Positions 19,176 to 27,384 of a stretch of 64,000 nt of DNA are shown one piece after another. The notes below the pieces were generated by a model. The model ran no database searches and was not told the origin of the DNA. It saw only the letters and a list, made by a program, of their open reading frames with translations. The stretch comes from Jannaschia sp. W003. GTDB taxonomy: Bacteria > Pseudomonadota > Alphaproteobacteria > Rhodobacterales > Rhodobacteraceae. Both the position numbers and the translations under genes were made by a program. The stretch's first letter is position 1. Each line of letters opens with the position of its first letter. The stretch is from NCBI RefSeq assembly GCF_025144335.1, contig NZ_CP083539.1, forward strand, positions 1,241,501 through 1,305,500, read 5' to 3'.

Positions 19176-19970
19176 ATGCGGACATTTCTTCGAAAGGCGG
19201 CGTTCGGGATGCTGGGCGCCCTGATGGTCGCCGGGGCCTCCTGGGCCGACAGCCTCGAGACGCTGGCCACCGCCGACCAGACGCGGGGCTACGAGGCGGT
19301 GGGCCGCCTCAACTTCGGCGACCGGGGCTTCTGCACCGCCTCGCTGGTGACCTCGGAGGTGGTGATCACCGCGGCGCACTGCCTGTTCGACAAGGTCACC
19401 GGCGAGCGGGTCGCCATCGGGGAGATCGAGTTCCAGGCCGGCCTGCGCTTCGGCCGCGCCGAGGCCTACCGCGGCATCCGCCGCGTGGTGATCCACCCCG
19501 CCTACACCTTCGAGTCCGCCGAGCGGCTGGACCGCATCGGCGCCGACCTCGCCCTCCTCGAGCTGGACCGCCCCGTGCGCAACGGCAACGTGCTTCCGTT
19601 CCGCACCCACATGCGGGTGCGCGAGGGCGAGACCGTGCAGGTGGTGAGCTACGCCAAGGACCGCGCCGACGCCCCCTCGCGCGAGGGGGCCTGCGAGGTG
19701 CTGGCCCGCGACAGCGACATCCTGGTGCTCTCGTGCTCCGTGGACTTCGGATCGTCGGGCGCGCCCGTGTTCGTGCGCCAGGGCGACGAGATGCGCATCG
19801 TCTCGGTGATCTCCGCCAAGGCCACCTGGGGCGACCGCCCCGTGGCGCTGGCCGCGGTGATGGAGGGCGAGCTGGAGCGGCTGATCCGCGAGTTCGCCCG
19901 CACGCCGGCCTTCGGCCCCGTGGGCAAGACCGTGACGCCCTCGGACGTGCTGCCCACCGCCGCAGACTGA
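19176..19970 (+). CDS. Secreted trypsin-like serine protease
   Basis: A 264-residue chymotrypsin-fold (family S1) protease. It has a signal peptide ending about residue 24 (GALMVAGASWADS). The catalytic triad is visible: H68 in VITAAHC, D124 in GADLALLEL, and S194 in FGSSGAPVF. The serine loop reads GSSGAP where the usual form is GDSGGP, so the aspartate before the serine is replaced by Ser; this is seen in several bacterial V8/trypsin-like proteins. A single disulfide near H68 (C53-C69) is possible. I choose ATG 19176 because GGAGAGG is four bases upstream; a GTG at 19164 overlaps that site. Substrate is unknown. Confidence 0.85.
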   Translation: MRTFLRKAAFGMLGALMVAGASWADSLETLATADQTRGYEAVGRLNFGDRGFCTASLVTSEVVITAAHCLFDKVTGERVAIGEIEFQAGLRFGRAEAYRGIRRVVIHPAYTFESAERLDRIGADLALLELDRPVRNGNVLPFRTHMRVREGETVQVVSYAKDRADAPSREGACEVLARDSDILVLSCSVDFGSSGAPVFVRQGDEMRIVSVISAKATWGDRPVALAAVMEGELERLIREFARTPAFGPVGKTVTPSDVLPTAAD

Positions 19971-20026
19971 AGGCGCGCGCCCCCGTCCCGCGGAAGGCCC
20001 CCCGACGCCGCCGCGGAGGCGAACTC

Positions 20027-20039
20027 TTACGCTGCGTAA
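20027..20039. promoter_or_regulatory. Perfect palindrome upstream of the two-repeat protein gene
   Basis: TTACGC-T-GCGTAA, a perfect 6+1+6 palindrome, lies 93 bases before the ATG at 20132 in a short stretch less GC-rich than its surroundings. Its size and position suggest a regulator binding site. A second, weaker inverted repeat (CGCCGGA / TCCGGCG) follows it. Confidence 0.45.
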
Positions 20040-20131
20040 CCTTGTCAGATCGACGCCGGAGGCGCACACTCCGGCGCCGCCGGCGCGCGATGTCCGCGCC
20101 CCCGCGGGGTTAAGGGCAGGGGGAGCACCAT

Positions 20132-21118
20132 ATGCCTTACGACACCTACCAGTTCACCGCGATGTCCGAGGCGTCCCTCACGATCGGCGGCCAGAAGAAC
20201 TTCCACGTCGGCGACACCATCGTCGTCCCGGGCGAGGCCACGGTCACGGTCTCGGTGCTCGACGACGACGGCACGCTGTCGGGCGACAACCGGGTCGGCG
20301 AGCGGGCCGACGACGACACCGGCCAGAGCGCCTCGATCCTCGGCGCGGACGGCAGCGAGACGGGCAACGGCGGCCGGATCTACGCCGAGTCCTTCTACTG
20401 GGTCAGCGACGACCAGGGGAACCGCTACGTGCTGGTCGAGATCGAGCAGGAGGGCGCGAGCGGCGACCTGTTCGCGTTCCACGCCGCCTACGGCGTCCCG
20501 GCGCCCGGGGTGCAGCTCCACGTGGAGCAGAAGGTGAACGCCCGGGAGAGCACGATCCTGCCGGACTACGCCGACCTCGCCGGCGGCGCGGTGCAGCCCC
20601 CGCCCGTGCCCGAGGACGAGTACGTCTTCACCGCCTACAACGAGTTCGACCTCGTCAGGGGCGGCCACGAGAACCTCTACGTCGGCCAGACCATCATGCT
20701 GCCCTCGGCGGCCACGCTCACGGTCACCGTGGACGACGACGACGTCTCGCTGTCGGGCGACAACGTTCGCAGCGAGTACGCCGACGACGAGACCGGGCAG
20801 ACGGCCTCGGTCCGGGACGTGAACGGGCAGGAGGTGGGCAACGGCGCCAAGATCTTCGCCGAGGCCTACTACTGGGTCAGCGACGCCGAGGGCCGGCGCT
20901 ACATGATGTTCGAGATCGAGCAGGAGGGCACGCCCGACGACTACTTCGTGTTCCACGCCTCTTACGGCGTGCCCGAGGCGGGCGTGGAGCTCCACGTCGA
21001 TGCGAAGCGCAACGTCAAGGAGAGCACGGTGATGCCGGACTACGCGGACCTGCTGTCGCACCCGCTCGGCGAGCCGGACGCGGCCGCCGAGCCGGAGTGG
21101 AACGGCCTCGTGGGCTGA
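20132..21118 (+). CDS. Acidic protein of two tandem 146-residue repeats, unknown function
   Basis: A 328-residue, strongly acidic protein made of two copies of one domain. Residues 4-149 align without gaps to 162-307, with a constant offset of 158; by my hand count 84 of 146 positions are identical. Shared landmarks are LSGDN, DDxTGQxAS, YWVSD, EIEQEG, FHAxYGVP and PDYADL. A 12-residue Pro/Glu linker joins the copies and a short tail ends it. There is no signal peptide or membrane segment. From memory, similar domains occur in front of Hint or calcium-binding repeats in large secreted proteins of Rhodobacteraceae, but I could not check this. The start has AGGGGGAG upstream. The preceding protease gene ends 161 bases earlier. 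Confidence 0.75.
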   Translation: MPYDTYQFTAMSEASLTIGGQKNFHVGDTIVVPGEATVTVSVLDDDGTLSGDNRVGERADDDTGQSASILGADGSETGNGGRIYAESFYWVSDDQGNRYVLVEIEQEGASGDLFAFHAAYGVPAPGVQLHVEQKVNARESTILPDYADLAGGAVQPPPVPEDEYVFTAYNEFDLVRGGHENLYVGQTIMLPSAATLTVTVDDDDVSLSGDNVRSEYADDETGQTASVRDVNGQEVGNGAKIFAEAYYWVSDAEGRRYMMFEIEQEGTPDDYFVFHASYGVPEAGVELHVDAKRNVKESTVMPDYADLLSHPLGEPDAAAEPEWNGLVG

Positions 21119-21141
21119 GGCGGCGCGGCGCGGGGCGGGGC

Positions 21142-21957
21142 CTAGTCCCGCTCCCGCGCCGGCTCCAGGGGCGGCAGGCCGGTGGTCTCGTGCACGGCGC
21201 GGCGCAGCGGGTCGCCCACGGGCGGGTGCGGCGGCGGGCCGACCGGGAAGCCGGCCTCGGCCATCAGCCGGTTCGAGGCGGTCTCGATGCGCCGCTCCAG
21301 CGTCTCCATGAAGGCCTGGCGGCCCAGCCCCGGCGGGATCGGCTCCAGGAACTCCACCACGGCGCGGCCGGGGCGGCGCAGGACGCCGCGCTTGGGCCAG
21401 AAGACCCCGACGTTGGTGGCCACCGGGTAGCAGGGCTGCCCCAGCATCTCGTAGATCGCGAAGGTGCCCACCTTGTAGGGCTTGTCGGCGCCCGGGGCCA
21501 CGCGGGTGCCCTGGGGGTAGATGATGAGCTGGCCGCCCCGGCGCTCGCCGGCGGCGAGCTGGGCGAGCATGTGGCGGATGGCCTCGGCGCGGCGGCCGCG
21601 CTGGACGGGGATGCAGCCGATGCGCATGCCGTACTGCCCCACCACGGGGGCGTAGCGCAGGATCGACTTCATGATGAAGAAGCCCCGCGGCACGGCGCCG
21701 TAGATCATCAGCACGTCGAGGAAGCTCTGGTGCTTGGCGGCCACCATGCCCTCGCCCGTGGGGGGCGTGCCGCGGATCTCGGGGTGGAGGCCGACCATGA
21801 CGGGGAGCATCCGCTGCACGTCGAGGCAGTAGCGCCGGCAGCCCGCCCGCGCGCCGCGGCGCGAGACCAGCATCCACGGCAGGTAGGCGAGGCCGATCAC
21901 CGGGAGCCAGGCGTAGACCGCGACGTTGAGCGCGAGGCTGCGGAGCCACTGGATCAT
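21142..21957 (-). CDS. plsC: 1-acyl-sn-glycerol-3-phosphate acyltransferase
   Basis: Acylates lysophosphatidic acid to phosphatidic acid, the precursor for the phospholipid enzymes encoded elsewhere in the window. The 271-residue protein has an N-terminal hydrophobic anchor (about residues 8-30). The acyltransferase motif I is H76-QSFL-D81, although the usual Asn before the His is Lys (AAKHQSFLD). Motif III reads YPQGTR where most members have FPEGTR. These variants are conservative and I expect an active enzyme. Its start overlaps the ftsX stop by four bases. The ftsE-ftsX-plsC order is a conserved arrangement in this bacterial family. Confidence 0.9.
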   Translation of the reverse strand: MIQWLRSLALNVAVYAWLPVIGLAYLPWMLVSRRGARAGCRRYCLDVQRMLPVMVGLHPEIRGTPPTGEGMVAAKHQSFLDVLMIYGAVPRGFFIMKSILRYAPVVGQYGMRIGCIPVQRGRRAEAIRHMLAQLAAGERRGGQLIIYPQGTRVAPGADKPYKVGTFAIYEMLGQPCYPVATNVGVFWPKRGVLRRPGRAVVEFLEPIPPGLGRQAFMETLERRIETASNRLMAEAGFPVGPPPHPPVGDPLRRAVHETTGLPPLEPARERD

Positions 21958-22874
21958 TCGAACCTCCGGAGGGCGCGCGCGGTGGCGCTTCGGGTGGCCA
22001 GGAACGCCACCAGCGCGGCGAGCGGCGGGATCGCGGCGGGCAGGAGCCAGCCCGCGCCCGAGAAGCCGAGGCCGGTGAGGAAGCCGCCCGCGCCCTCGGC
22101 GGCGGGCAGGGCGGCGATGGCGAGCGCGCCGAGCAGCGCGCCTCCGGCGGCGCCCGCGAGCGCCCGCAGCGTGAAGCGGCGGGTGAAGGCGCGCACCACG
22201 AAGCTGTCGCGCGCGCCCACGAGGCGCAGCACGCGGATCACCTCGGTGTTGGCGGCCAGAGCCGCCTGGGCGCCGAGGGTGATGGTCACGCCCGTCACCA
22301 CGGCGATCAGCCCGAGGGCGAGCCAGCCGAGGCTGCGCAGGCGCTCGGCGGCATGGACGAGGGGGGCGCGCCAGCGGGTGTGGTCGTCGAGCACGGCGCC
22401 GGGCACCTCGGCCTGGAGCCGCAGGCGCAAACCTTGCGCGTCGAAGTCCTCGCCCTCCTCGACCTCCACGAGGCGGGGCAGGGGCAGGCTGTCGAGCGGC
22501 AGGTCGGGGCCGAGCCAGGGGGCAAGGAGGGCCGCGCGCTCATCTGCGCCGATCTCGCGCGCGCGCTCCACGCCGGGGGTGGAGGCGAGGATGGCGAGCA
22601 CCGCGCGGGCCTGGGCGTCGCCCTGCCCGGCGGGGGCGCTGATGCGCACCGTGGAGGCGCGGGCGAGGCCCTCGGCCCAGCGGTCGGCGAGGCGGGCCGA
22701 GGCCAGCGACAGGGCCAGCGCGAAGACGGCGAGGAAGGCCATCGCGCCCGAGGCCACCACGGTCAGCCAGACGGTGTGGCCCGCGGGCGGCACCACGCGG
22801 TCGGCGTCGCGGTCGCCGAGCGCGATCTCGGCCAGGGCGCGCAGGCGCCCCGTCGCCGCGGCGACGGCGCTCAA
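21954..22874 (-). CDS. ftsX: Cell division protein FtsX
   Basis: Membrane partner of FtsE. In other bacteria FtsEX signals to murein hydrolases at the division septum. The 306-residue protein has the FtsX topology: one N-terminal helix (about 34-58), an extracytoplasmic domain to about residue 170, then three helices in the C-terminal half. The cytoplasmic loop TEVIRVLRLVGARDSFVVRAF between helices is the FtsE-contact motif of the family. The extracytoplasmic part is short and poorly conserved, as in other alphaproteobacteria. Its start overlaps the ftsE stop by four bases, and its stop overlaps the plsC start. Confidence 0.9.
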   Translation of the reverse strand: MSAVAAATGRLRALAEIALGDRDADRVVPPAGHTVWLTVVASGAMAFLAVFALALSLASARLADRWAEGLARASTVRISAPAGQGDAQARAVLAILASTPGVERAREIGADERAALLAPWLGPDLPLDSLPLPRLVEVEEGEDFDAQGLRLRLQAEVPGAVLDDHTRWRAPLVHAAERLRSLGWLALGLIAVVTGVTITLGAQAALAANTEVIRVLRLVGARDSFVVRAFTRRFTLRALAGAAGGALLGALAIAALPAAEGAGGFLTGLGFSGAGWLLPAAIPPLAALVAFLATRSATARALRRFE

Positions 22875-23548
22875 AGGTCGGCCCCGGCGACCGTGAGGCG
22901 CCCGCCGGCGAGGCGCAGGACGCGGGCCTGCACCATGCCCTTGGCGGCGCGGATCAGCCCGAGGTCGTGGGTCGCCACCATCACCGCCTTGCCCATGCGG
23001 TTGAGCTCGGCGAGCAGGGTCAGGAGGCGCTGCGACATCTCCCAGTCGACGTTGCCGGTGGGCTCGTCGGCCAGGATCACGTCGGGGTCCATGATCACGG
23101 CGCGGGCGAGGGCCGCGCGCTGGCGCTCGCCGCCCGACAGCTCGGGCGGGCGCGCGTCGGTGCGGTGCCCGAGGCCGACCCAGCCGAGGAGCTGGTCGAG
23201 GTCGGCGCGCAAGCTCGCGGGGTCCTGGCCAGCGACGCGGAGCGGCAGGCCGACGTTCTCGTCCATGGAGAGGTGGTCGAGGAAGCGGCAGTCCTGGTGC
23301 ACCACGCCCACGCGGCGGCGGATGCGCGCGAGGCGGTCGCGGTCGATGCGGCGGCTGTCGGTGCCGAACAGCAGCGCCTCGCCCTCGGTGGGCTTGAGCT
23401 CGCCGTAGAGCATCTTCATCAGGGTGGTCTTGCCGGCGCCCGAGGGGCCGGTCAGAAAGTGGAACGATCCGGGGGCGAGCAGGAGGTCGACCTCGCGCAG
23501 GAGCGCGCCGCGCCCGTAGCTGTATCCGGCCTGTTTCAGCTCGATCAT
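22871..23548 (-). CDS. ftsE: Cell division ATP-binding protein FtsE
   Basis: ABC ATPase of the FtsEX complex. The 225-residue protein has the Walker A motif GPSGAGKTT, the Q-loop VHQDCRFL, the signature LSGGERQRAALARA, Walker B VILADEPTGNVD and the H-loop VATHD. The start at 23548 (MIELKQAGYSYG) fits the family. It is the first gene of ftsE-ftsX-plsC and is divergent from the zinc-ribbon gene, with 160 bases between that must hold both promoters. Confidence 0.94.
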   Translation of the reverse strand: MIELKQAGYSYGRGALLREVDLLLAPGSFHFLTGPSGAGKTTLMKMLYGELKPTEGEALLFGTDSRRIDRDRLARIRRRVGVVHQDCRFLDHLSMDENVGLPLRVAGQDPASLRADLDQLLGWVGLGHRTDARPPELSGGERQRAALARAVIMDPDVILADEPTGNVDWEMSQRLLTLLAELNRMGKAVMVATHDLGLIRAAKGMVQARVLRLAGGRLTVAGADL

Positions 23549-23708
23549 GCCATCCGCCCCCGCCGCGGCCCCTATGCCAGCGCCACGGGGACGCCGCAAT
23601 CTTGCATATCCGCCACGCGGCCGTTGCCGGTGCGGCAACGACGGGTTGCCCCCCCGTCTCCCGTCGCTAGGGTCGGGGCGATTGCGGCGAGGCGAGGACC
23701 GTGCCCCC

Positions 23709-24590
23709 ATGCGCCTGACCTGCCCCAGCTGCGGGGCCAAGTACGAGATCGACGCCGATCTGATCCCCCCGGGCGGGCGGGACGTGCAGTGCTCGAACTG
23801 CGGCGCCACCTGGTTCCAGGATGCGGCGGACGCGCGGCGTCCGGCGCCGGCCGGGGCGGAGGGCGACGCGGAGGCGGACACCGGAGCCGAGCCGGAGGAC
23901 GCCCCCGCCGAGGCGCCGCGGCGCCGGCGTCCCGACGAGGCGGTGCTCGACGTGCTGCGCCAGGAGCGCGAGCGCGAGGCTCAGCTGCGCGCCGCCGACG
24001 CGGAGGCCGCGGCGAAGGCGGCCGCGGCGAAGGCCCGCACGGCGCCGGAGCCAGAGGCCGCCGCGGAGCCCGCGTCCGCGACGCCGCCCCCCGCCGCCGA
24101 CGACGATCCGGCCACGGTGGGGGCCCGCGAGCGCGCCCGCATCGCCGCCGCCGCGGCGCTGGCCCGCGCCCGCGACCGCGATCCGCCGGAGGAGCGGCCG
24201 GCCCCCGAGCCGGCGCCGCCGGCCGCTGCCGCTGCCGCTGCCGCCGCCGCCGCGCCCGCCCCGGCGCGGCGCGACCTCCTGCCGGACATCGAGGAGATCA
24301 ACTCCACGCTGCGGCCCGACGAGCGCGCCGCCGAGCAGGCCGCCGGGGCCGAGCAGCCCCCCGAGGAGGAGGCGCCGCGGCGCGGGGGCTTCCGCCTCGG
24401 CTTCGTGTCGGTGCTGCTGGTCGCGGTGCTCGCGGCGCTGGTCTACATCTACGCGCCGCTGATCGCCGGAGCCGTGCCCTCGCTGGAGGAGCCGCTGCGC
24501 GACTACGCCTCCTGGGTCGACGGCATGCGCATCCGCATCGACGAGGGCGCCGGCGATCTCGCGGACTGGCTCACGCCCACGGAGGAGTGA
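23709..24590 (+). CDS. Zinc-ribbon (MJ0042-type) membrane protein
   Basis: A 293-residue protein with an N-terminal zinc ribbon of the MJ0042 type: CPSCGAKYEID then CSNCGATW, giving two CxxC knuckles in the first 37 residues. Residues about 45-230 are an Ala/Pro/Glu-rich, probably disordered linker with charged helices. One membrane segment follows (LGFVSVLLVAVLAALVYIYAPLI, here about residues 235-257), then a short, likely periplasmic tail of 35 residues. This architecture is common next to ftsE in Rhodobacteraceae. The role is unknown. A regulatory or assembly factor that senses a cytoplasmic ligand is possible but unsupported. Confidence 0.8.
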   Translation: MRLTCPSCGAKYEIDADLIPPGGRDVQCSNCGATWFQDAADARRPAPAGAEGDAEADTGAEPEDAPAEAPRRRRPDEAVLDVLRQEREREAQLRAADAEAAAKAAAAKARTAPEPEAAAEPASATPPPAADDDPATVGARERARIAAAAALARARDRDPPEERPAPEPAPPAAAAAAAAAAAPAPARRDLLPDIEEINSTLRPDERAAEQAAGAEQPPEEEAPRRGGFRLGFVSVLLVAVLAALVYIYAPLIAGAVPSLEEPLRDYASWVDGMRIRIDEGAGDLADWLTPTEE

Positions 24591-24602
24591 GCGCCGCCCG
24601 GG

Positions 24603-24621
24603 ATCGGTCCGGTGGACCGAT
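24603..24621. repeat. Repeat family B copy 1
   Basis: Palindrome ATCGGTCC-GGT-GGACCGAT (8-base arms, 3-base loop), 12 bases after the zinc-ribbon gene stop. It is followed 80 bases later by a copy of repeat family A. Confidence 0.75.
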
Positions 24622-24699
24622 GCCGGGCGCGAACGCGGTGGCGCAGGTCGTCGCGAGACCGCCGGGAAGACGCGCCCAGCTCTCCCCACCCAAACGCCC

Positions 24700-24758
24700 C
24701 CCTTCCTCTGGCCCCGAATATCCCGGGGGAGGCCCGAAGGGCCGGGGGCGGAGCCCCC
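24700..24758 (+). repeat. Repeat family A copy 4 (double hairpin)
   Basis: Leader CCTTCCTCTGGCCCCGAATA, then hairpins GGCCC-GAA-GGGCC at 24731-24743 and GGGGGC-GGA-GCCCCC at 24744-24758. It lies between the convergent zinc-ribbon and TIGR02302 genes, so it could terminate both. Confidence 0.75.
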
Positions 24759-24770
24759 CTGCGGGCCGGG

Positions 24771-27356
24771 CTAGAACCGCTCCAGGAGCCGCCGCAGGTA
24801 GTCGAGCTCCACCTCGGGCCGCTCCCGCTCACCCGACCGGCGGCGGATCTCGTCCATCAGCTCGCGCGCGCGGCGGGCCGCGTCAATGCCGCCGAGGAAC
24901 TCCTCGTCGGTGCCCAGCCGCGCGCCCTCGCCGGAGCGGCGGCCAAGGGGATCGCGGCGGAAGCCGTCGCCGGTGCGCTCGGCGGCCTGGCCCTGGCCCT
25001 GCCCGGGCTGGCCGTCCTGCCGCTCCTCGGCCAGGGCGCGGCCCAGCTCCTGCATGCCGTCGCGCAGGGCGTCCATGGCGCGGGCCTGGTCGTCGAGGGC
25101 GCCGCCGAGGTTGCCCTCGGCGAGGTCGCTCTCGGCGTCGTCCATGGCACGGCCGGCGCGGTCCAGCGCCTCGGCGGCGCGCTCGCCGGCCTCGCCGCCT
25201 GTCTGCGGCAGGCCCTCGCGCAGGCCGTCGAGTTGCCGGCGCAGCTGGCCCTGGCGCCGGGCGAGGGCCTCGGGCGTGGTGCCGCCGCCGGGCTCGCCCT
25301 GCGCCTGTCCCTGGCCGCCCTGCGTGCCGGGCTGCTGCCCCTGGCCCTGCTGGCCCGGCTGCTGGCCCTCGCCCTGCTGGCCGTCCTGGCCGGGCTGCTG
25401 GCCCTGGCCTTGCTGCTGGCCCTGCTGCTCGCCCTGCCCGGGGGCGGGGTCGAACTGCTCCTGCAGCTCGCGAAAGGCGTCGTCGCTCAGGCCCTGCTGC
25501 TCGCGCAGGGTGTCGCGCAGGTCGTCCATGGACTGCTCGCCCTGCGACTGCTGCTGGCCACCCTGGCCGCTGCCCTGTCCTTGCGTGACCTGGAGGTTCT
25601 CCATCATCTCCTGGAGCTGGCGCAGCAGCTCCTGCGCCTCGGCGGTGCGCCCCTGGGCCATCAGCTCCTCGATGCGCTCCATCATCTGGTCGAGCATGTC
25701 GGGCGTGACCTCCTGGGTCTCGCCCTCGGCCTGCTGCTGCTGGCCCTGCTGTCCCCCCTGCTGCGCGAGCTGGCGGGTGTAGTCGTCCATCGCCTGCCGC
25801 ATCTCGGCCATCAGGCGCTCGATCTCCTCGGGCGGCGCGCCGTTGCGGATCGCCTCGCTCAGGCGCTCCTCGGCCTGGCGCAGGCGCTCGAGGGCGGAGT
25901 CGAGCGAGTTCTCCTCGAGCCGCGTGGCGGCCTCCCAGAGCATCTCGGCGATCTCGTCGCGCAGGGGCACGTCGAGGGCGTCCACGCCCTCCAGCTTGCG
26001 GATCGCCATGCGGACGATGAGGTACGCGGACGGGTTGTCGAAGGTGTCGTCGCCGCGCCAGGACACGGCGCGCAGCACCTGCGCGGTGCGGCGGCGGTTC
26101 TCGCGCGACCACAGGAGGTCGCGGCGCATCTCCACGAGCGCGGCGGCCATGGGGTCGTAGAACGGCTTGGCGGGCAGCACGATGGCGGCCTCGGCGGTGC
26201 CGGTCTGCGCGGCGGCGTCGGAGACCTCGAGCGTGGCGCGCACGGGCAGGCCGGCGAGGGGGTGCTTGGCGAGGTCGGCGCGGAACGTCTCGCGGATGGC
26301 GTCGCGGCTGCCGGCGATGGGCAGCGCCATGTCCATCTCGATCGGGGCGATGGGCTCGGGGTCCGCGGCCAGCCCGTGGCGGCGGTCCACGGCGGCCAGG
26401 TCGAGGGCGAGGCGGATGCGGGCCGCGGTGATGCCGTGGTCGTCCTCGGCGGCCCAGGGGAGCGTGGTGGTGGCGGGGTGCTCGAAGCCCGGCTCGCCGG
26501 CGAGCGTGACCGTGGGGGCGGCGTCGGGCAGCACGTCGAGCGACCAGAGCGGCGCGGTCTCGGCGCCGTCGATGGCGAGCGTGCCGGAGCGGGTGGCGGC
26601 GAACTCCTGGATCGGCTCGGCGGGGTTCACCTCCGCGCGGCCCGAGACGGTCTCGGAGACCGAGAGCGCGCCGGGCTGGCCGTAGAGGCGCAGCGTCACC
26701 TGCGTGCCCTCGGGCACGGCCACGGTGCCGGGCGCGATCTCGTTGAGGTAGAGCGTGGGCAGGCCGGTGTGGCGGGGCGGCTGGAGCCAACCCTCCCAGG
26801 CGGGGCCTGCGGCCACGGCGCCGCCCGCGCCGCCGGGCAGCACGGGGGCGGCTGGAACGCGCAGGAGCGTGCCGAAGGTCACGGCCACGGCGGCGAGCAG
26901 GAGCGCCATGTAGCGCAGGGCGTAGGGATCGCGGCGGCTGACGCGCAGGTCGGGCGCGACCGCGCGGGCGGCGCCGAGGCGGCGGGCGAGGCGCTCGCGG
27001 TGCGCGGCCCAGACCGAGCGCGCGCCCGCGTCGGCGGCGCCGATGGCGAGGTCGTCCGAGAGCGTGGCGATGGGGCGGCCGGGCAGCGTGGCGTCGAGGC
27101 GGGCGGCGGCCTCGGCACGGGTGGGGGCGCGGAAGCCGCGCAGGCCGAGCACGGCGAGCACGAGGGCCAACACGCCCAGGGCGGCGATCAGCGAGGCCTC
27201 CCACAGCGGCGCGACCACGCCCGAGGCCCAGACCGCGACGCCGAGGAACAGCGCCGTCCAGGCCGGCCAGAGCGCGTGGGTGATCCGCTCGGCCCAGAGG
27301 CCGAGGCGGGTCAGCGCGAGCTGGCGGCGGATGCGGTCGAGCGCGTCGTGGGTCAA
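24771..27356 (-). CDS. TIGR02302/DUF4175 family membrane protein
   Basis: An 861-residue protein of a family conserved in alphaproteobacteria with no assigned function. The N-terminus has two close membrane segments (about residues 28-47 and 53-73) and a third near residues 150-168. A long periplasmic or soluble region follows, with beta-rich stretches. Residues about 520-720 are low in complexity and dominated by Gln and Gly with interspersed acidic helices, for example GQQQGQGQQPGQDGQQGEG. The C-terminus returns to charged helical sequence (ELMDEIRRRSGERERPEVE). The Gln-rich part causes strong compositional bias in all frames of this segment. The gene is 28 bases downstream of lysA and is probably co-transcribed. 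Confidence 0.85.
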   Translation of the reverse strand: MTHDALDRIRRQLALTRLGLWAERITHALWPAWTALFLGVAVWASGVVAPLWEASLIAALGVLALVLAVLGLRGFRAPTRAEAAARLDATLPGRPIATLSDDLAIGAADAGARSVWAAHRERLARRLGAARAVAPDLRVSRRDPYALRYMALLLAAVAVTFGTLLRVPAAPVLPGGAGGAVAAGPAWEGWLQPPRHTGLPTLYLNEIAPGTVAVPEGTQVTLRLYGQPGALSVSETVSGRAEVNPAEPIQEFAATRSGTLAIDGAETAPLWSLDVLPDAAPTVTLAGEPGFEHPATTTLPWAAEDDHGITAARIRLALDLAAVDRRHGLAADPEPIAPIEMDMALPIAGSRDAIRETFRADLAKHPLAGLPVRATLEVSDAAAQTGTAEAAIVLPAKPFYDPMAAALVEMRRDLLWSRENRRRTAQVLRAVSWRGDDTFDNPSAYLIVRMAIRKLEGVDALDVPLRDEIAEMLWEAATRLEENSLDSALERLRQAEERLSEAIRNGAPPEEIERLMAEMRQAMDDYTRQLAQQGGQQGQQQQAEGETQEVTPDMLDQMMERIEELMAQGRTAEAQELLRQLQEMMENLQVTQGQGSGQGGQQQSQGEQSMDDLRDTLREQQGLSDDAFRELQEQFDPAPGQGEQQGQQQGQGQQPGQDGQQGEGQQPGQQGQGQQPGTQGGQGQAQGEPGGGTTPEALARRQGQLRRQLDGLREGLPQTGGEAGERAAEALDRAGRAMDDAESDLAEGNLGGALDDQARAMDALRDGMQELGRALAEERQDGQPGQGQGQAAERTGDGFRRDPLGRRSGEGARLGTDEEFLGGIDAARRARELMDEIRRRSGERERPEVELDYLRRLLERF

Positions 27357-27384
27357 GGGCCCCTCCCGGTCGGACCCCCTTAAC

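Noticed and set aside
25300..25800. Gln/Leu-rich plus-strand frame with apparent transmembrane repeats opposite the TIGR02302 gene
   Set aside because: It is the complement of the CAG/GGC-rich Gln-Gly stretch, which reads as Leu/Ala in the other strand; no gene context supports it.
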